A stretch of 64,000 nucleotides of DNA from Alphaproteobacteria bacterium HGW-Alphaproteobacteria-1 (GCA_002842985.1 PHEQ01000001.1:1-64000); one strand, 5' to 3'. Shown: positions 29,268 to 39,768, counted from the stretch's first letter. Notes: a model not told the origin generated them from the letters alone. Program-made: numbers and translations.

Positions 29268-29795
29268 CTAGCCCTGCTTCTCGAACCAGATGATGACCTC
29301 ACCGACCTCGACGCCGAACTTGTCCATGTAGGCGCGGTTGAGAACGCGGTCCTCGCTCACCTGCCACATCCAGTCATCAAAGCTGACGCGCAGGGTGCCA
29401 TCGGGCACCGGCAGGTCGATGGTGTAGCGCCAGTTGAATGCCTCGCCGCGTTCTTCGCCAGAGGCGATGCCGATCACGCCGGGCGCATGGCCGGTCCAGG
29501 TCTCTGGCCCGGTCTTGGTCAGGGTCCAGACGCGCCGCTCGGTGCTGTCGTCCTCATAGGTGAAATCCTCGGTCAGCATGAGGCGGTGGCCGTCCCAGTC
29601 CCCGGCGATACGGACTTCGAAGCGGCGGCGCACGGTGCCGAACCGGTCCTGGAACTGGCCATGGCCGACGACATGACCGGCAAAGAACTCCTCGAGGTTG
29701 AAGTCGCGCTGACCGAGTGCCGGATCCCCCAGATCAGGGCGACCGGAACAGCCCGCCAGCAAGAGGGCGAAACAGGTAGCGATGACAAGGCGCAT
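29268..29795 (-). CDS. DUF3833-like lipoprotein
   Basis: Lipobox MRLVIATCFALLLAGCSG; FNLEEFFAGHVVGHGQFQDRFGTVRRRFEV; DDWMWQVSEDRVLNRAYMDKFGVEVGEVIIWFEK. Confidence 0.85.
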   Translation of the reverse strand: MRLVIATCFALLLAGCSGRPDLGDPALGQRDFNLEEFFAGHVVGHGQFQDRFGTVRRRFEVRIAGDWDGHRLMLTEDFTYEDDSTERRVWTLTKTGPETWTGHAPGVIGIASGEERGEAFNWRYTIDLPVPDGTLRVSFDDWMWQVSEDRVLNRAYMDKFGVEVGEVIIWFEKQG

Positions 29796-29853
29796 GACGA
29801 TCCTCCGGCTTTGCACCTGAGGTAACGCGCGCGGGCGCGCGGGCAAGCCCCGT

Positions 29854-30633
29854 TCAAAGCGTCGCGTTGATCGCGCCCCCGTCGAGCAGGATGTTCTGGC
29901 CGATGATGAACCCTGCGTGCTGACTGCACAGAAACGCGCAGGCCGCGCCGAATTCCTCTGCCGTGCCGTAGCGGCCCGCGGGAATCGTGGCGCAGCGTCG
30001 CGCGCGCGCCTCGTCCACGGTGATCCCCTCGCGCTCTGCCACGCCCTGATCGAGTGACACGGCACGGTCGGTGGCGTGGATGCCGGGCAAAAGGTTGTTC
30101 ATCACCACGCCCTTGCCCGCCACCTGCCGCGCGGTGCCCGCGACATAGCCCGTCAGACCCGCGCGCGCGGCATTCGACAGGCCCAGGATCGCGATCGGCG
30201 ACTTGACCGATTGAGAGGTGATATTGACCACCCGGCCCCAGCCCCGTTCCATCATGCCCGGCACCAGCGCCTTGATGAGCGCGATGGGGGTCAGCATGTT
30301 GGCGTCAAGCGCCTTGATGAAATCCGCGCGCTCCCAGTCGGTCCACAGCCCCGGCGGCGGCCCACCCGCATTGTTGACCAGGATATCCACATCGCGCGCC
30401 GCCTCGAGCAGCTTTGCGCGCCCCTCCTCCGAGGTCACATCAGCGGCGACCGCCACCACCACGACGCCGAATTCCTCGCGGATTGCCGCAGCCGCAGCCT
30501 CGAGCGCCTCCGCGCCCCGCGCGTTCATCACCAGATCCACGCCCGCCGCCGCCAGCGCGCGCGCACAGCCCAGCCCCAGCCCCCTGGACGACGCGCAAAC
30601 CAGCGCTTTCTTGCCCCGAATTCCCAGTTCCAT
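29854..30633 (-). CDS. SDR family oxidoreductase
   Basis: GKKALVCASSRGLGLGCARALAAAG; DILVNNAGGPPPG; C-terminal GQNILLDGG. Confidence 0.94.
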   Translation of the reverse strand: MELGIRGKKALVCASSRGLGLGCARALAAAGVDLVMNARGAEALEAAAAAIREEFGVVVVAVAADVTSEEGRAKLLEAARDVDILVNNAGGPPPGLWTDWERADFIKALDANMLTPIALIKALVPGMMERGWGRVVNITSQSVKSPIAILGLSNAARAGLTGYVAGTARQVAGKGVVMNNLLPGIHATDRAVSLDQGVAEREGITVDEARARRCATIPAGRYGTAEEFGAACAFLCSQHAGFIIGQNILLDGGAINATL

Positions 30634-30766
30634 CGCCTATCCCTCCTGTTCTTCACGCAGAGTTAACACCGATGGGCGGAAAATGGCCAGTCTCCCCGCC
30701 GCCGGGATTTCTTGCCGGAATTGACCCGAAGGTGCCACAATCCTATCCTAGCTTTTCGGTATCACG

Positions 30767-31801
30767 ATGATGTCATCAGAGATCGCCATAATGCCCGTTC
30801 CGTCCCCACGCCCCGCCCAATCCATCCAGGTCTTCGAGGCCGATGAGCTGCGCGTGATCAACGGGGCAAATCTCGGCGATACGCTGTCTTTTGCCGATGA
30901 ACTTGACCTCGACGACATCTACGAGTTGGGACCGCGCGCCCGCGCCCGCAGGCTGGCGCTGGTCATGGATGGCGCGGGGCCGTTCACCATTGGCGACGAG
31001 TCGGATTTCGGGGTGCCCGGTGCTGCGGTCCATCTCGATTCGTGCCTGACCCTGATGCCCGCTTCCGGCAATCTGGCGGAGGTGCTGATCTTCGTCGAAA
31101 CCGATCAGGAAGGCTGTGTCGCGGGGCTCTATGCCATGCCGCTTGCAAATCTTGCGCCGCGCACGGGCTATGCGCTCGTCGGGATCGACCGTGTCGGCGC
31201 GCGGCAACGCTTCGCACAGGCGGCTTGTGTCTCGTTCACGCGCGGCACACGGATCACCATGGCCACAGGCGCACAGGTGCCGGTTGAGGCGCTCCGCCCC
31301 GGTGACATGGTGCTCACGCGCGGTGACGGGCCACAGCCGCTGCGCTGGATCGGGCAAAGCACGATGCGCGCCATCGGCGAGTTTGCCCCGGTGCGAATCA
31401 CCGCAGGCACCCTCAACAATGCGCATGACCTGCTGGTAAGCCCCGATCATCGGCTGTTCATCTATCAGCGCGATGATGCTCTGGGCGCCGGGCGGCGCGA
31501 GGTGCTGGTGCGCGCGCGCCATCTGGTCAACGGCGACACCGTCCGCATTGAGACAGGCGGGCATGTGGACTACGTGCAGCTTCTGTTTGACCGCCACCAG
31601 ATCATCTATGCCGAGGGGATCGCTGCCGAGACGATGCTGCTCGATCCGCGCACCCGCTCTGCCCTGCCCGATGACGCCGGGACCGGCACCGCCGCCTTTG
31701 CCGATCACGACGCGCGCGCCCATCTGCAATTCGAGATCAGCCGCGCGCTGCTCGACCACCCCAACGCCGCCGATCTGCTCAAGCGCGCGTCGACCCGGTA
31801 G
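30767..31801 (+). CDS. Hint domain-containing protein
   Basis: CVSFTRGTRITMATGAQVPVEALRPGDMVLTRGDGPQPLRWIG; LLVSPDHRLFIY; RARHLVNGDTV. Confidence 0.85.
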   Translation: MMSSEIAIMPVPSPRPAQSIQVFEADELRVINGANLGDTLSFADELDLDDIYELGPRARARRLALVMDGAGPFTIGDESDFGVPGAAVHLDSCLTLMPASGNLAEVLIFVETDQEGCVAGLYAMPLANLAPRTGYALVGIDRVGARQRFAQAACVSFTRGTRITMATGAQVPVEALRPGDMVLTRGDGPQPLRWIGQSTMRAIGEFAPVRITAGTLNNAHDLLVSPDHRLFIYQRDDALGAGRREVLVRARHLVNGDTVRIETGGHVDYVQLLFDRHQIIYAEGIAAETMLLDPRTRSALPDDAGTGTAAFADHDARAHLQFEISRALLDHPNAADLLKRASTR

Positions 31802-31812
31802 GGCGGCGCCCC

Positions 31813-32592
31813 TCAGCGCCCCTCGAATTGCGGGGGGCGCTTTTCCAGAAAGGCCATAACGCCTTCCTTGAAATCACGGCTCTGCCCGCAGGCCCCCTGC
31901 AAACGCGCCTCGAGATCGAGCTGCGCGTCAAGCGTGTTGGACCAGCTTTCGCGGATCGCGTGACGGACGCGGGAATAGGTCTGCGTCGGCCCCTTGGCCA
32001 GGTGCTCGGCACGCGCGCGCCACTGCGCGGCAAATCCGTCATCGCTGACACATTCCCAGATCATTCCCCAGTCGCTGGCCTGCCGGGCGCTGATCGGCTC
32101 GGCAAAAAGCGCGGCCCCCATGGCCTTGGCCTGTCCCATCTGGCGCGGTAGGAACCATGTGCCCCCCGCATCGGGCACAAGACCGATCCGCGCGAAGGCC
32201 TGAAGGAAATAGGCGCTCTCGGTGGCGATCACCACATCGGCCACCAGCGCAAGATTGGCCCCCGCTCCCGCCGCAGGCCCGTTCACCGCCGAAATGACCG
32301 GCACCGGGCAATCGGTGATGGCGCGCAGCATTGGCACGTATTCCTCGCGCAGGACCCGCTCCAGATCGAGGGTTGCCACGTTGCCGCCATCGCTCAGGTC
32401 CTGCCCCGAACAGAACGCGCGGCCATTGCCCGTCAGCACGACGACGCGCGCTGTGCGGCCTGCGTGGGTCATCGCATCGGTGATCTCGGCGCGCATCTGC
32501 GCGTTGAGCGCGTTCATCTTCTCGGGCCGGTTGAGGGCAATCACGGCAACGCCTTCGGCGATCTCCAGCGTGATGGTCTGATAGTCTTTCAT
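31813..32592 (-). CDS. Enoyl-CoA hydratase/isomerase family protein
   Basis: GVAVIALNRPEKMNALNAQM; GNGRAFCSGQDLSDGG; AVNGPAAGAGANLALVADVVIATESAYFLQAFARIGLVPDAGGTWFLPR. Confidence 0.94.
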   Translation of the reverse strand: MKDYQTITLEIAEGVAVIALNRPEKMNALNAQMRAEITDAMTHAGRTARVVVLTGNGRAFCSGQDLSDGGNVATLDLERVLREEYVPMLRAITDCPVPVISAVNGPAAGAGANLALVADVVIATESAYFLQAFARIGLVPDAGGTWFLPRQMGQAKAMGAALFAEPISARQASDWGMIWECVSDDGFAAQWRARAEHLAKGPTQTYSRVRHAIRESWSNTLDAQLDLEARLQGACGQSRDFKEGVMAFLEKRPPQFEGR

Positions 32593-32663
32593 GCGGGCGG
32601 CCTTTCGCTGATCCTGCGCCCTTTAGAGCGCAGCGCGCGGCCGAGGCCAAGCGAAACGGCGCG

Positions 32664-33116
32664 TCAGTCGCGCAGAATGTCGCGCAGCCGTGCTTCCTCA
32701 TCCGCGCTCAGCCGCGCAATTTCCGGCTCGGGAGCCGTGGCGCGGCGGCGCAGGTAAACCCCGGCCATGATCAGCCCCGCCCCGAACATGATCGGCCCCG
32801 CAAACCACAGAAGCAGGTTCGCGCCGGTGGTCTTGGGGCTGAGCAGAACATATTCGCCGTAGCGGTCCACGATATAGGCCACCGTTTCTTCGTTCGTGTC
32901 GCCCGCCACCAACCGCTCGCGCACCAGAAGCCGCAGATCGCGCGCCAGTTCGGCGTTGGACGCGTCGATATTTTCGTTGCGGCAGACCAGACAGCGCAGG
33001 CCCGAGGAGATATCGCGCGCGCGCGCCTCCAGTGCGGGATCGTCGAGGATCTCGTCGGGCTGCACCGCAAATACGGGCGCGGCGATCACGCAAAGGGCAA
33101 GGATCAGCCGTTTCAT
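32664..33116 (-). CDS. ccmH: Cytochrome c-type biogenesis protein CcmH
   Basis: ISSGLRCLVCRNENIDASNAELARDLRLLVRERL; YVLLSPKTTGANLLLWFAGP. Confidence 0.96.
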   Translation of the reverse strand: MKRLILALCVIAAPVFAVQPDEILDDPALEARARDISSGLRCLVCRNENIDASNAELARDLRLLVRERLVAGDTNEETVAYIVDRYGEYVLLSPKTTGANLLLWFAGPIMFGAGLIMAGVYLRRRATAPEPEIARLSADEEARLRDILRD

Positions 33117-35077
33117 TCCGCAGGCACCCCTTGGGGCACCTTGCGCGCACCCGCCGCGACCCGGAACCGCCGGTCACTGAGCGACAGGAACCCGCCAAGC
33201 GCCATCAGGATCGAGCCGCCCCAGATCCAGTTGGCCAGCGGCTTGTAATAGCTGCGCACCGCCCAGCCACCGCCCTCCTGCGGATCGCCCACGGCGATGT
33301 AGATGTCGCGCAGGAAACCATTGTCGAGCGCGGCCTCCGTCGTTGGCATCTGCGCCACGGGATAGACCCGCTTTTCCGGGTGCATCGTGCCCACGACACT
33401 TCCTTCACGCATCAGCGTGAAATGGGCCGTGGTCGAGAGGAAATTCGGCCCTTCCAACTCTTCCACCGAGTCGAGCCGCAGCGTGTATCCAGCGATATCC
33501 GCGGTATCGCCCTCGCGCATCACGCGGATATCCTCAAGCTGCCAGGCCATCATCGCGGCGACGCCCGCGATGGTCACGCCAAAGCCGGCATGGGCCACCG
33601 CCTTGCCCCAGTCCGCGCGCGGCAAGCGCGTCAGGCGGGCAAGCCGCCCCTGCCCCCGCCCGGTGCGCGACCACAGATCGACCGCAGCCCCCATCATCAG
33701 CCAGGCCGCCAGGAAAAGCCCGATCGGCCCCAAACTCGAGCGCCCTGACTGCATCGCCCAGGCCAGCGCACCAACCGCCAGCGCCAGCACGAAGACAGGC
33801 ACCAGCGGGCGCACGATCCGCCCGAGCTTCGCCCGCTTCCACGGCATCATCGCGCCCACCGGCAAGATGAGGCCAAGCGCCAGCATGAAGGGAGAGAAGG
33901 CCGCGTCAAAGAACGGTGCGCCCACCGAGAGCTTGCGGCCGAAAGCCATTTCCGCCACCAGCGGCCAGATCGTTCCCACAAAGACCACAAAACACGAGAC
34001 CGCCAGCAGGATGTTGTTGAGCACAAGCACCGATTCCCGGCTGACCATGGAAAACACGCCCTTGGCCTGCATCGCGCCCGCCCTCAGCGCGAAAAGCGTG
34101 AGCGCCCCCATCATGAAGATGGCGAGAATGCCCAGCAGGAACACGCCGCGCTCTGGATCGGTGGCAAACGCATGAACGCTTGTCAGAACGCCCGAGCGGG
34201 TGATGAACGCACCCACCATCGAGAACCCGAAAGCAATGATTGCAAGTAGAATGGTCCAGCTTTTCAGCGCCTCGCGCTTTTCCACCACGATCGCGGAATG
34301 CAAGAGCGCTGCCGCGATGAGCCAGGGCATGAACGAGGCGTTTTCCACCGGGTCCCAGAACCAGAAGCCGCCCCAGCCCAGCTCGTAATAGGCCCACCAC
34401 GAGCCAAGCCCGATGCCGATGGTCAGGAAAATCCACGCCGCCAGCGTCCAGGGCCGCACCCAGCGGCCCCAGGCCGCATCTACCCGTCCCTCGATGAGGG
34501 CGGCCACGGCAAAGGAGAAGGTCATCGAAAGACCGACATAGCCGAGATAGAGGAAGGGCGGATGAAAGGCGAGGCCCGGATCCTGCAACAGCGGGTTCAG
34601 ATCCTGCCCGTTGAAGGGCGGTACCGCCATGCGCAAGAACGGGTTCGAGGTGAGCAGGATGAAGAGAAAGAACGCCACCCCGATCATGCCCTGAACCGCC
34701 AGCACCCGCGCCTTGAGCGTCGGCGGAAGGTTCGCACCGAACCACGCCACAGCCGCGCCGAAAAGCGCCACGATCAGCACCCAGAGCAGCATCGAGCCCT
34801 CGTGATTGCCCCAGACGCCGGTGATCTTGTAGAGCATCGGCTTGTCGGTGTGGCTGTTGAGCGTCACCAGCCGCACCGAGAAATCCGAGGTGACAAACGC
34901 ATAGGTCAGCGCCGCGAAGGCCGCCGCCGTCAGCAGGAATTGCGCCGTTGCCGCAGGCTCTGCCAGTGCCATCCAGCCTGGCCATCGCTTGTGCGCCCCG
35001 ATGAGCGGAACGATGGATTGAAGCACCGCCACGAGGCAGGCAAGGATGAGGGCGAAGTGACCAAGCTCTGTAATCAT
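33113..35077 (-). CDS. ccmF: Heme lyase CcmF/NrfE family
   Basis: VWGNHEGSMLLWVLIVALFGAAVAWF; WGGFWFWDPVENASFMPWLIAAALLHS; TRSGVLTSVHAFATDPERG. Confidence 0.96.
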   Translation of the reverse strand: MITELGHFALILACLVAVLQSIVPLIGAHKRWPGWMALAEPAATAQFLLTAAAFAALTYAFVTSDFSVRLVTLNSHTDKPMLYKITGVWGNHEGSMLLWVLIVALFGAAVAWFGANLPPTLKARVLAVQGMIGVAFFLFILLTSNPFLRMAVPPFNGQDLNPLLQDPGLAFHPPFLYLGYVGLSMTFSFAVAALIEGRVDAAWGRWVRPWTLAAWIFLTIGIGLGSWWAYYELGWGGFWFWDPVENASFMPWLIAAALLHSAIVVEKREALKSWTILLAIIAFGFSMVGAFITRSGVLTSVHAFATDPERGVFLLGILAIFMMGALTLFALRAGAMQAKGVFSMVSRESVLVLNNILLAVSCFVVFVGTIWPLVAEMAFGRKLSVGAPFFDAAFSPFMLALGLILPVGAMMPWKRAKLGRIVRPLVPVFVLALAVGALAWAMQSGRSSLGPIGLFLAAWLMMGAAVDLWSRTGRGQGRLARLTRLPRADWGKAVAHAGFGVTIAGVAAMMAWQLEDIRVMREGDTADIAGYTLRLDSVEELEGPNFLSTTAHFTLMREGSVVGTMHPEKRVYPVAQMPTTEAALDNGFLRDIYIAVGDPQEGGGWAVRSYYKPLANWIWGGSILMALGGFLSLSDRRFRVAAGARKVPQGVPAE

Positions 35078-35135
35078 GACCGGATGATAGCGCAGTGGCG
35101 CGGGCGGTCCAATCGCAATCGGTGCGCTGCGCGGA

Positions 35136-35709
35136 TCACATTGTCGCGGCCCGCGCGCGCCACTCGGCCAGCGCCGGGTTCGCCGCGGGCGCGGAGGCCG
35201 TCATCACGGCCTGCGCATCCGCCCCCGGGTCAGCCGCGCCGGGGCTGCCTGCGCGCAGCGCACGCATGGCCGCCACGGTCTCGACCACCTTCGGCGCGCG
35301 CGCCAGCGTGGTGGTCAGCGAGCGTTGGAACTCCTGCCCCTTGGCCTGATCGCGCGCCGAAATAGAAGCTGACGATCGCCCCAAGAAGCCACCACAACGG
35401 CTCGGGCACAAGCGCGAGCCCCGCCATGCGCTCGCCGAACCACAAGGGATCGACCATCGCCGCCACCATCAGCCCCAGCGTGCCAAGCGCCATCGCCGGA
35501 CGCGGCAGGCGGTTCAGCCCGTCAATGAACCGGTCGAAAAGCCCGCGCTCGGTGACGCGAAACTCCGCCGCCATCTGATCGAGTGCGGCGCGCTGCATCT
35601 CGGCGCCGCGCGCGTCCGCCGCCTCGGCATTGACGCGAAACACCTCCGCCGTCTCGCGCACGATATTGCCGCCGCCGCCAAACAGAATCCGCAGAATATC
35701 GCTTACCAT
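35136..35709 (-). pseudogene. 3-TM holin (GTA/phage type) with an apparent frameshift
   Basis: Frame 1: MVSDILRILFGGGGNIVRETAEVFRVNAEAADARG...PEPLWWLLGAIVSFYFGAR. The likely C-terminus continues in another frame: ARDQAKGQEFQRSLTTTLARAPKVVETVAAMRALR. The shift falls in a GCGCG run near 35350-35360. Confidence 0.75.
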
Positions 35710-36320
35710 GCCGCCACCCTTTCGTTGAACTCCGCCTCGCTGAGATGAAAGCGCGGCGAGATGAATTCTTCCGCGCGCCGGATCCAGCCGCCCTTGCCCC
35801 CGCTGCGCGAGCGCGCGAACTTGCGGCTGGCGGGGCGCGCATCGGCCAGACGCAGGTAATAGTTGCGCCGCGCGATCCCGTAGGCATCGGCGATATGATC
35901 GGGCGCGGCGCGCACGGCCGATTCGGCGGCAGCCACGGTCTGAGGTCCGATCACCCCGTCCGCATCCACAGCCTGCCCCATCTCGCGCAAGAGCCGTTGC
36001 AGGAGACGCACCGCATTCGCGCCCGCATTCACCTGCATGTCAAAGACGCTCGGGCGCAGCACCTCGGGCAGGCGCGCAATCCCGGTGCGGTGGTAATATT
36101 GCTCGATGAAGATATCGACGGCACGCTCGCGGGTGAGCGCGCGCACATCTGCGGTGTCGGTGATCCCGTTGCCGTCCAGATCAAGCCCGAGGCGGCGCAT
36201 CGTGTGGATCGTCACGCCGAAGTTCGTGGCCCCGCCCGGATCGTCGGGGTCGTCCACGAACCCGCCCTCGCGGGCGACGATGTCCTCGGCCAGTTGCCGG
36301 ATGCTGCGCATGGGCTCCAC
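35703..36320 (-). CDS. Endolysin, glycosyl hydrolase 108 family (holin-associated N-acetylmuramidase)
   Basis: IVAREGGFVDDPDDPGGATNFGVTIHTMRRLGLD; DMQVNAGANAVRLLQRLLREMGQAVDADGVIGPQTVAA. Confidence 0.9.
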   Translation of the reverse strand: MEPMRSIRQLAEDIVAREGGFVDDPDDPGGATNFGVTIHTMRRLGLDLDGNGITDTADVRALTRERAVDIFIEQYYHRTGIARLPEVLRPSVFDMQVNAGANAVRLLQRLLREMGQAVDADGVIGPQTVAAAESAVRAAPDHIADAYGIARRNYYLRLADARPASRKFARSRSGGKGGWIRRAEEFISPRFHLSEAEFNERVAAW

Positions 36321-36393
36321 CTCTTGCCTTGTGTCGTGGCAAGAGTGGCGATGCGGCGGTTAACGGTGGATGTGCGCGGCGCGCGGTGAGTTG

Positions 36394-36450
36394 CGGGGGC
36401 GCTGCCCCCATCGCCGCACGCGGCGATACCCCCGGGATATTTCAGGCCAG
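36394..36450. repeat. Dispersed palindromic intergenic repeat, copy A
   Basis: GGGGGC-GCT-GCCCCC, ATCGCCGC-AC-GCGGCGAT, then ACCCCCGGGATATTTCAGGCCAG. Similar to the 47005-47046 copy. Confidence 0.65.
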
Positions 36451-36460
36451 AAGACGCCGC

Positions 36461-36907
36461 TCAGCTATCCTTGGGATCCTGATAGACGCCCTGTTCCTTG
36501 AGCGCGTCGATCACCTCTCGGGGCATGTAGGTCTCGTCATGCTTGGCGAGGATCTCGGTGGCGACGAACACCCCGTCACGATAGCTGCCGGTGCCGACCA
36601 TCCCCTCGTTTTCGGAGAAGAGATCGGGCAGGATGCCGCGATAGACCACCGGCACCGAGGCCCCGCCATCGGTCACGACAAAACGCACCTCCTCGCCCTG
36701 CCCGCGCACAATGCTGCCCGTCTCGACCAGGCCGCCGATGCGAAACACCTCCGACGGCGCGGGTGGTTCGGCGACCACCTGGCTTGGCGAGCGAAAGAAG
36801 TTGATCCCGTCGCGCATGCCCCAGCCGATCAGCGCGGTCGCCGCGATCAGTGCGATGGCGGCGATGGCAATGACCTGAACGCGGCGCTTTTTCTTGAGGG
36901 TTTTCAT
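36461..36907 (-). CDS. ccmE: Cytochrome c maturation protein CcmE
   Basis: MKTLKKKRRVQVIAIAAIALIAATALIGWGMRDGINFFRSPSQV; FRIGGLVETGSI; VVYRGILPDLFSENEGMVGTG; LAKHDETYMPREV. Confidence 0.95.
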   Translation of the reverse strand: MKTLKKKRRVQVIAIAAIALIAATALIGWGMRDGINFFRSPSQVVAEPPAPSEVFRIGGLVETGSIVRGQGEEVRFVVTDGGASVPVVYRGILPDLFSENEGMVGTGSYRDGVFVATEILAKHDETYMPREVIDALKEQGVYQDPKDS

Positions 36908-36925
36908 TGGCCTGCCTCGCAAAGC

Positions 36926-37954
36926 TCAGGGAAAGACGGGGGCCAGCATCAGCCCCGTCGCCTCAGGTTCAGATAACATCAGATTGGCGTTTTGCAACGC
37001 CTGCCCGCTGCTACCTTTTGTCAGGTTATCGAGCGCGGCGATGACGATGGTGCGCCCCGTACGCCGGTCGGCCACCACGCCGATATGGCAAAAATTGCTG
37101 CCGCGAATATGGCGCGTGCTCGGGGTCTCACCCATGGGCAGGGTGATCAGGAACGGCTCGTCGGCATAGGCGGCGGCTAGCGTGTCGTGGATCTCGGCCG
37201 CCTCGCCCCGGACATAGGCGGTGGCAAGGATGCCGCGATTGGCCGGAATGAGGTGCGGGGTGAACTGGATTTCCATCGGGCGACCGGCCACGCGCGAGAA
37301 TTCCTGATCGAACTCGCCCAGATGGCGATGCGTGCCGCCCACCGAATAGGCGTGATAGCCCTCGGACAGCTCGGCATGGAGCAGGTTTTCCTTGAGGCTG
37401 CGCCCCGCGCCCGAAACGCCGCATTTCAGGTCAAGGATGATCTCGTCCAGATCGATCACCCCGGCGGCGATCAGCGGCCGCAGGATGTATTGCCCCGTGG
37501 CTGCGTTGCAGCCCGTGCCCGCCACCAGTCGCGCGCGCCGGATCTCATCCCGGTAGAACTCGGTCAGGCCATAGACCGCCTCTTTCTGCAACTCGGACGC
37601 GGCATGGGGGTTGCCATACCATTTTCGGTAATCCTCGGGATCGCGCAGCCGGAAATCCGCCGAGAGGTCCACGATCCGCAGATCGCGCGGCAGGGCGGCG
37701 ATCACTTCCTGGCTGGTCTTGTGCGGCAACGCGCAGAAACACAGGTCGATGCCGGAAAAGTCGATGTCTTCGATGGTCACCAGATCGGGCAATTCGAGAT
37801 GGCGCAGATGCGGGAAAACCTGCCCCATCGACTGCCCGGCCTTGGAATTGGCGGCAAGCGCCGCGATATCCATGGCCGGATGGGTGGCGATGAGGCGGAC
37901 AAGCTCGGCGCCGGTATAGCCCGAGGCTCCGAGAATGGCGATCTTGTGGGTCAT
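36926..37954 (-). CDS. argC: N-acetyl-gamma-glutamyl-phosphate reductase
   Basis: [47 protein letters not shown]. Confidence 0.96.
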   Translation of the reverse strand: MTHKIAILGASGYTGAELVRLIATHPAMDIAALAANSKAGQSMGQVFPHLRHLELPDLVTIEDIDFSGIDLCFCALPHKTSQEVIAALPRDLRIVDLSADFRLRDPEDYRKWYGNPHAASELQKEAVYGLTEFYRDEIRRARLVAGTGCNAATGQYILRPLIAAGVIDLDEIILDLKCGVSGAGRSLKENLLHAELSEGYHAYSVGGTHRHLGEFDQEFSRVAGRPMEIQFTPHLIPANRGILATAYVRGEAAEIHDTLAAAYADEPFLITLPMGETPSTRHIRGSNFCHIGVVADRRTGRTIVIAALDNLTKGSSGQALQNANLMLSEPEATGLMLAPVFP

Positions 37955-37994
37955 GGTGTCCTCATGGACGCGGGTGGAACGGGATCAGGCGGGA

Positions 37995-38807
37995 TCAGGC
38001 GGGGCGAAAGGTGATCTCGCGTCGGAGAAACTGCGTCGCGCGGGACGACACGCGCCGCGGATCGCCCGTGGTCAGGAACATCGCCTCCTGCCCGGCACCC
38101 AGCTTGTCGGGATGGCGCGCAAGGTAATCGGCGAGGCTTGCCGCCACCAGGCTTGGCTGCGAATAGACAGTCACATCGGGGCCGAGCGCGTCGCGGAACA
38201 CGTCCTCGACCAGCGGATAATGCGTGCAGCCCAGCACGGCGGCCTCCGGATGCGGCATCTTGCGGCGGAGCGCATCGACATGTGACCGCACCAACGCCTC
38301 GGCGAGGATCATGTCGCCCTCCTCGATGGCATCCACGACGCCGCCGCAGGCCTGCGCCTCGACATCGACCCCGATGGCGCGGAACGCCAGTTCACGCTGG
38401 AACGCGCGGCTGGCCACCGTGGCGGGCGTGGCGAACAGCGCCACGTTCTTCACCGCCACCTCGCGCGGGGGGGAATTGTCGCCCCAGTGCCGCTCGGTCA
38501 GCGCCTCGATGAGCGGCACGAAGACGCCCAGAACGCGCTTGCCCTCGGGCACCCACCGCTCCTGCATCCGGCGCAGCGCGGCCGCACTCGCGGTGTTGCA
38601 CGCAAGGATCACCAGATCGCAGCCCGCCTCAAAGAGCCGCGCCACAGAGGCCGTGGTCAGGTCATAGATGTCATCGGCATCGCGCACACCGTAAGGCGCG
38701 TGCGCATTGTCGCCCAGATAGACAAAGGACACCTCGGGCAGGCGTTTGTGAACCGCATCCCAGACCGTCAGGCCACCCAGCCCGCTATCGAAAATCCCAA
38801 CCGCCAT
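37995..38807 (-). CDS. murI: Glutamate racemase
   Basis: [59 protein letters not shown]. Confidence 0.95.
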   Translation of the reverse strand: MAVGIFDSGLGGLTVWDAVHKRLPEVSFVYLGDNAHAPYGVRDADDIYDLTTASVARLFEAGCDLVILACNTASAAALRRMQERWVPEGKRVLGVFVPLIEALTERHWGDNSPPREVAVKNVALFATPATVASRAFQRELAFRAIGVDVEAQACGGVVDAIEEGDMILAEALVRSHVDALRRKMPHPEAAVLGCTHYPLVEDVFRDALGPDVTVYSQPSLVAASLADYLARHPDKLGAGQEAMFLTTGDPRRVSSRATQFLRREITFRPA

Positions 38808-38823
38808 GAGACCACCCGCGAAA

Positions 38824-39687
38824 TCAGTCGAATTCGAACCCGATCTCGGAGGCCGCGACCGGATTTGGCGACAACTCATAGGTCTTTTGACGCAGGAACG
38901 CCATGAGCGATTTGGTATCGCCCGCGAAGGACGCCAGATCGGCGCGCGGAATCGGCGCGCCGACGACCACGCGCACGGGCGTGTCCACCCGCTTGCGGAA
39001 TTCCTTGATCAAAAGACCCATCCGCAGCGTGACATGCAGGTGGCTGGCAAGCTGGAAAAGGCGGCTTGTGTGCCCGTCGAAATAGACCGGCACCACCGTG
39101 GCGTCGGATTTGGCGATCATCCGCGCGGTAAAGCCGCGCCAGCCGGGATCGAGCGGACGCGAAAACGGCTTGGCCGCCGTGCTCACCGTGCCGCCGGGAA
39201 AAATGCCGATCGCCCCGCCCTGCCCCAGATACGACAGCGCCGTCTTGCGCGTCTCGAGGTTGAGCGCGACGGCCTCTTTGGTCTCGTCGAAACTGATCGG
39301 CAGCACGACGCGCTCCAGATCGGGCGCCTTGCGAAAGATCTGATGGGCGAGGATGCGGAAATCGCCGCGCGTGCGGCTCAGGATGAGGCCCATCATCAGC
39401 CCGTCGAGTATCCCGTAGGGATGATTGGCGATGAGCACCAGAGGCCCTTCGCGCGGAATGAGATCGAGACCGCCGCCCATCACCTCCAGCTCGATGCCGT
39501 AACGCTCCGAGATCACCTCCCAGAAATCGCGGCCCTGCGCCACCTCGTGCTCGTAGCCCGCCGCGCGCTTGATCAGGCCGATCCGCCCGGTGAGGTTTTC
39601 CATCGTGCGGATCATGGCCCGTCCACCCCGTGTCTGGGCGGAAAAGGAATAGCTGATGTCGCGCGCGATATGACGATCCTGGCGCAT
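38824..39687 (-). CDS. Lysophospholipid acyltransferase family protein
   Basis: [43 protein letters not shown]. Confidence 0.9.
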   Translation of the reverse strand: MRQDRHIARDISYSFSAQTRGGRAMIRTMENLTGRIGLIKRAAGYEHEVAQGRDFWEVISERYGIELEVMGGGLDLIPREGPLVLIANHPYGILDGLMMGLILSRTRGDFRILAHQIFRKAPDLERVVLPISFDETKEAVALNLETRKTALSYLGQGGAIGIFPGGTVSTAAKPFSRPLDPGWRGFTARMIAKSDATVVPVYFDGHTSRLFQLASHLHVTLRMGLLIKEFRKRVDTPVRVVVGAPIPRADLASFAGDTKSLMAFLRQKTYELSPNPVAASEIGFEFD

Positions 39688-39768
39688 GGGCCTTCCCTCG
39701 GGCTGAGTCGCTGCCCTGTTGAATTTATGCGACACCCATGGCCAGATCACATGACAATTTCATGACGG

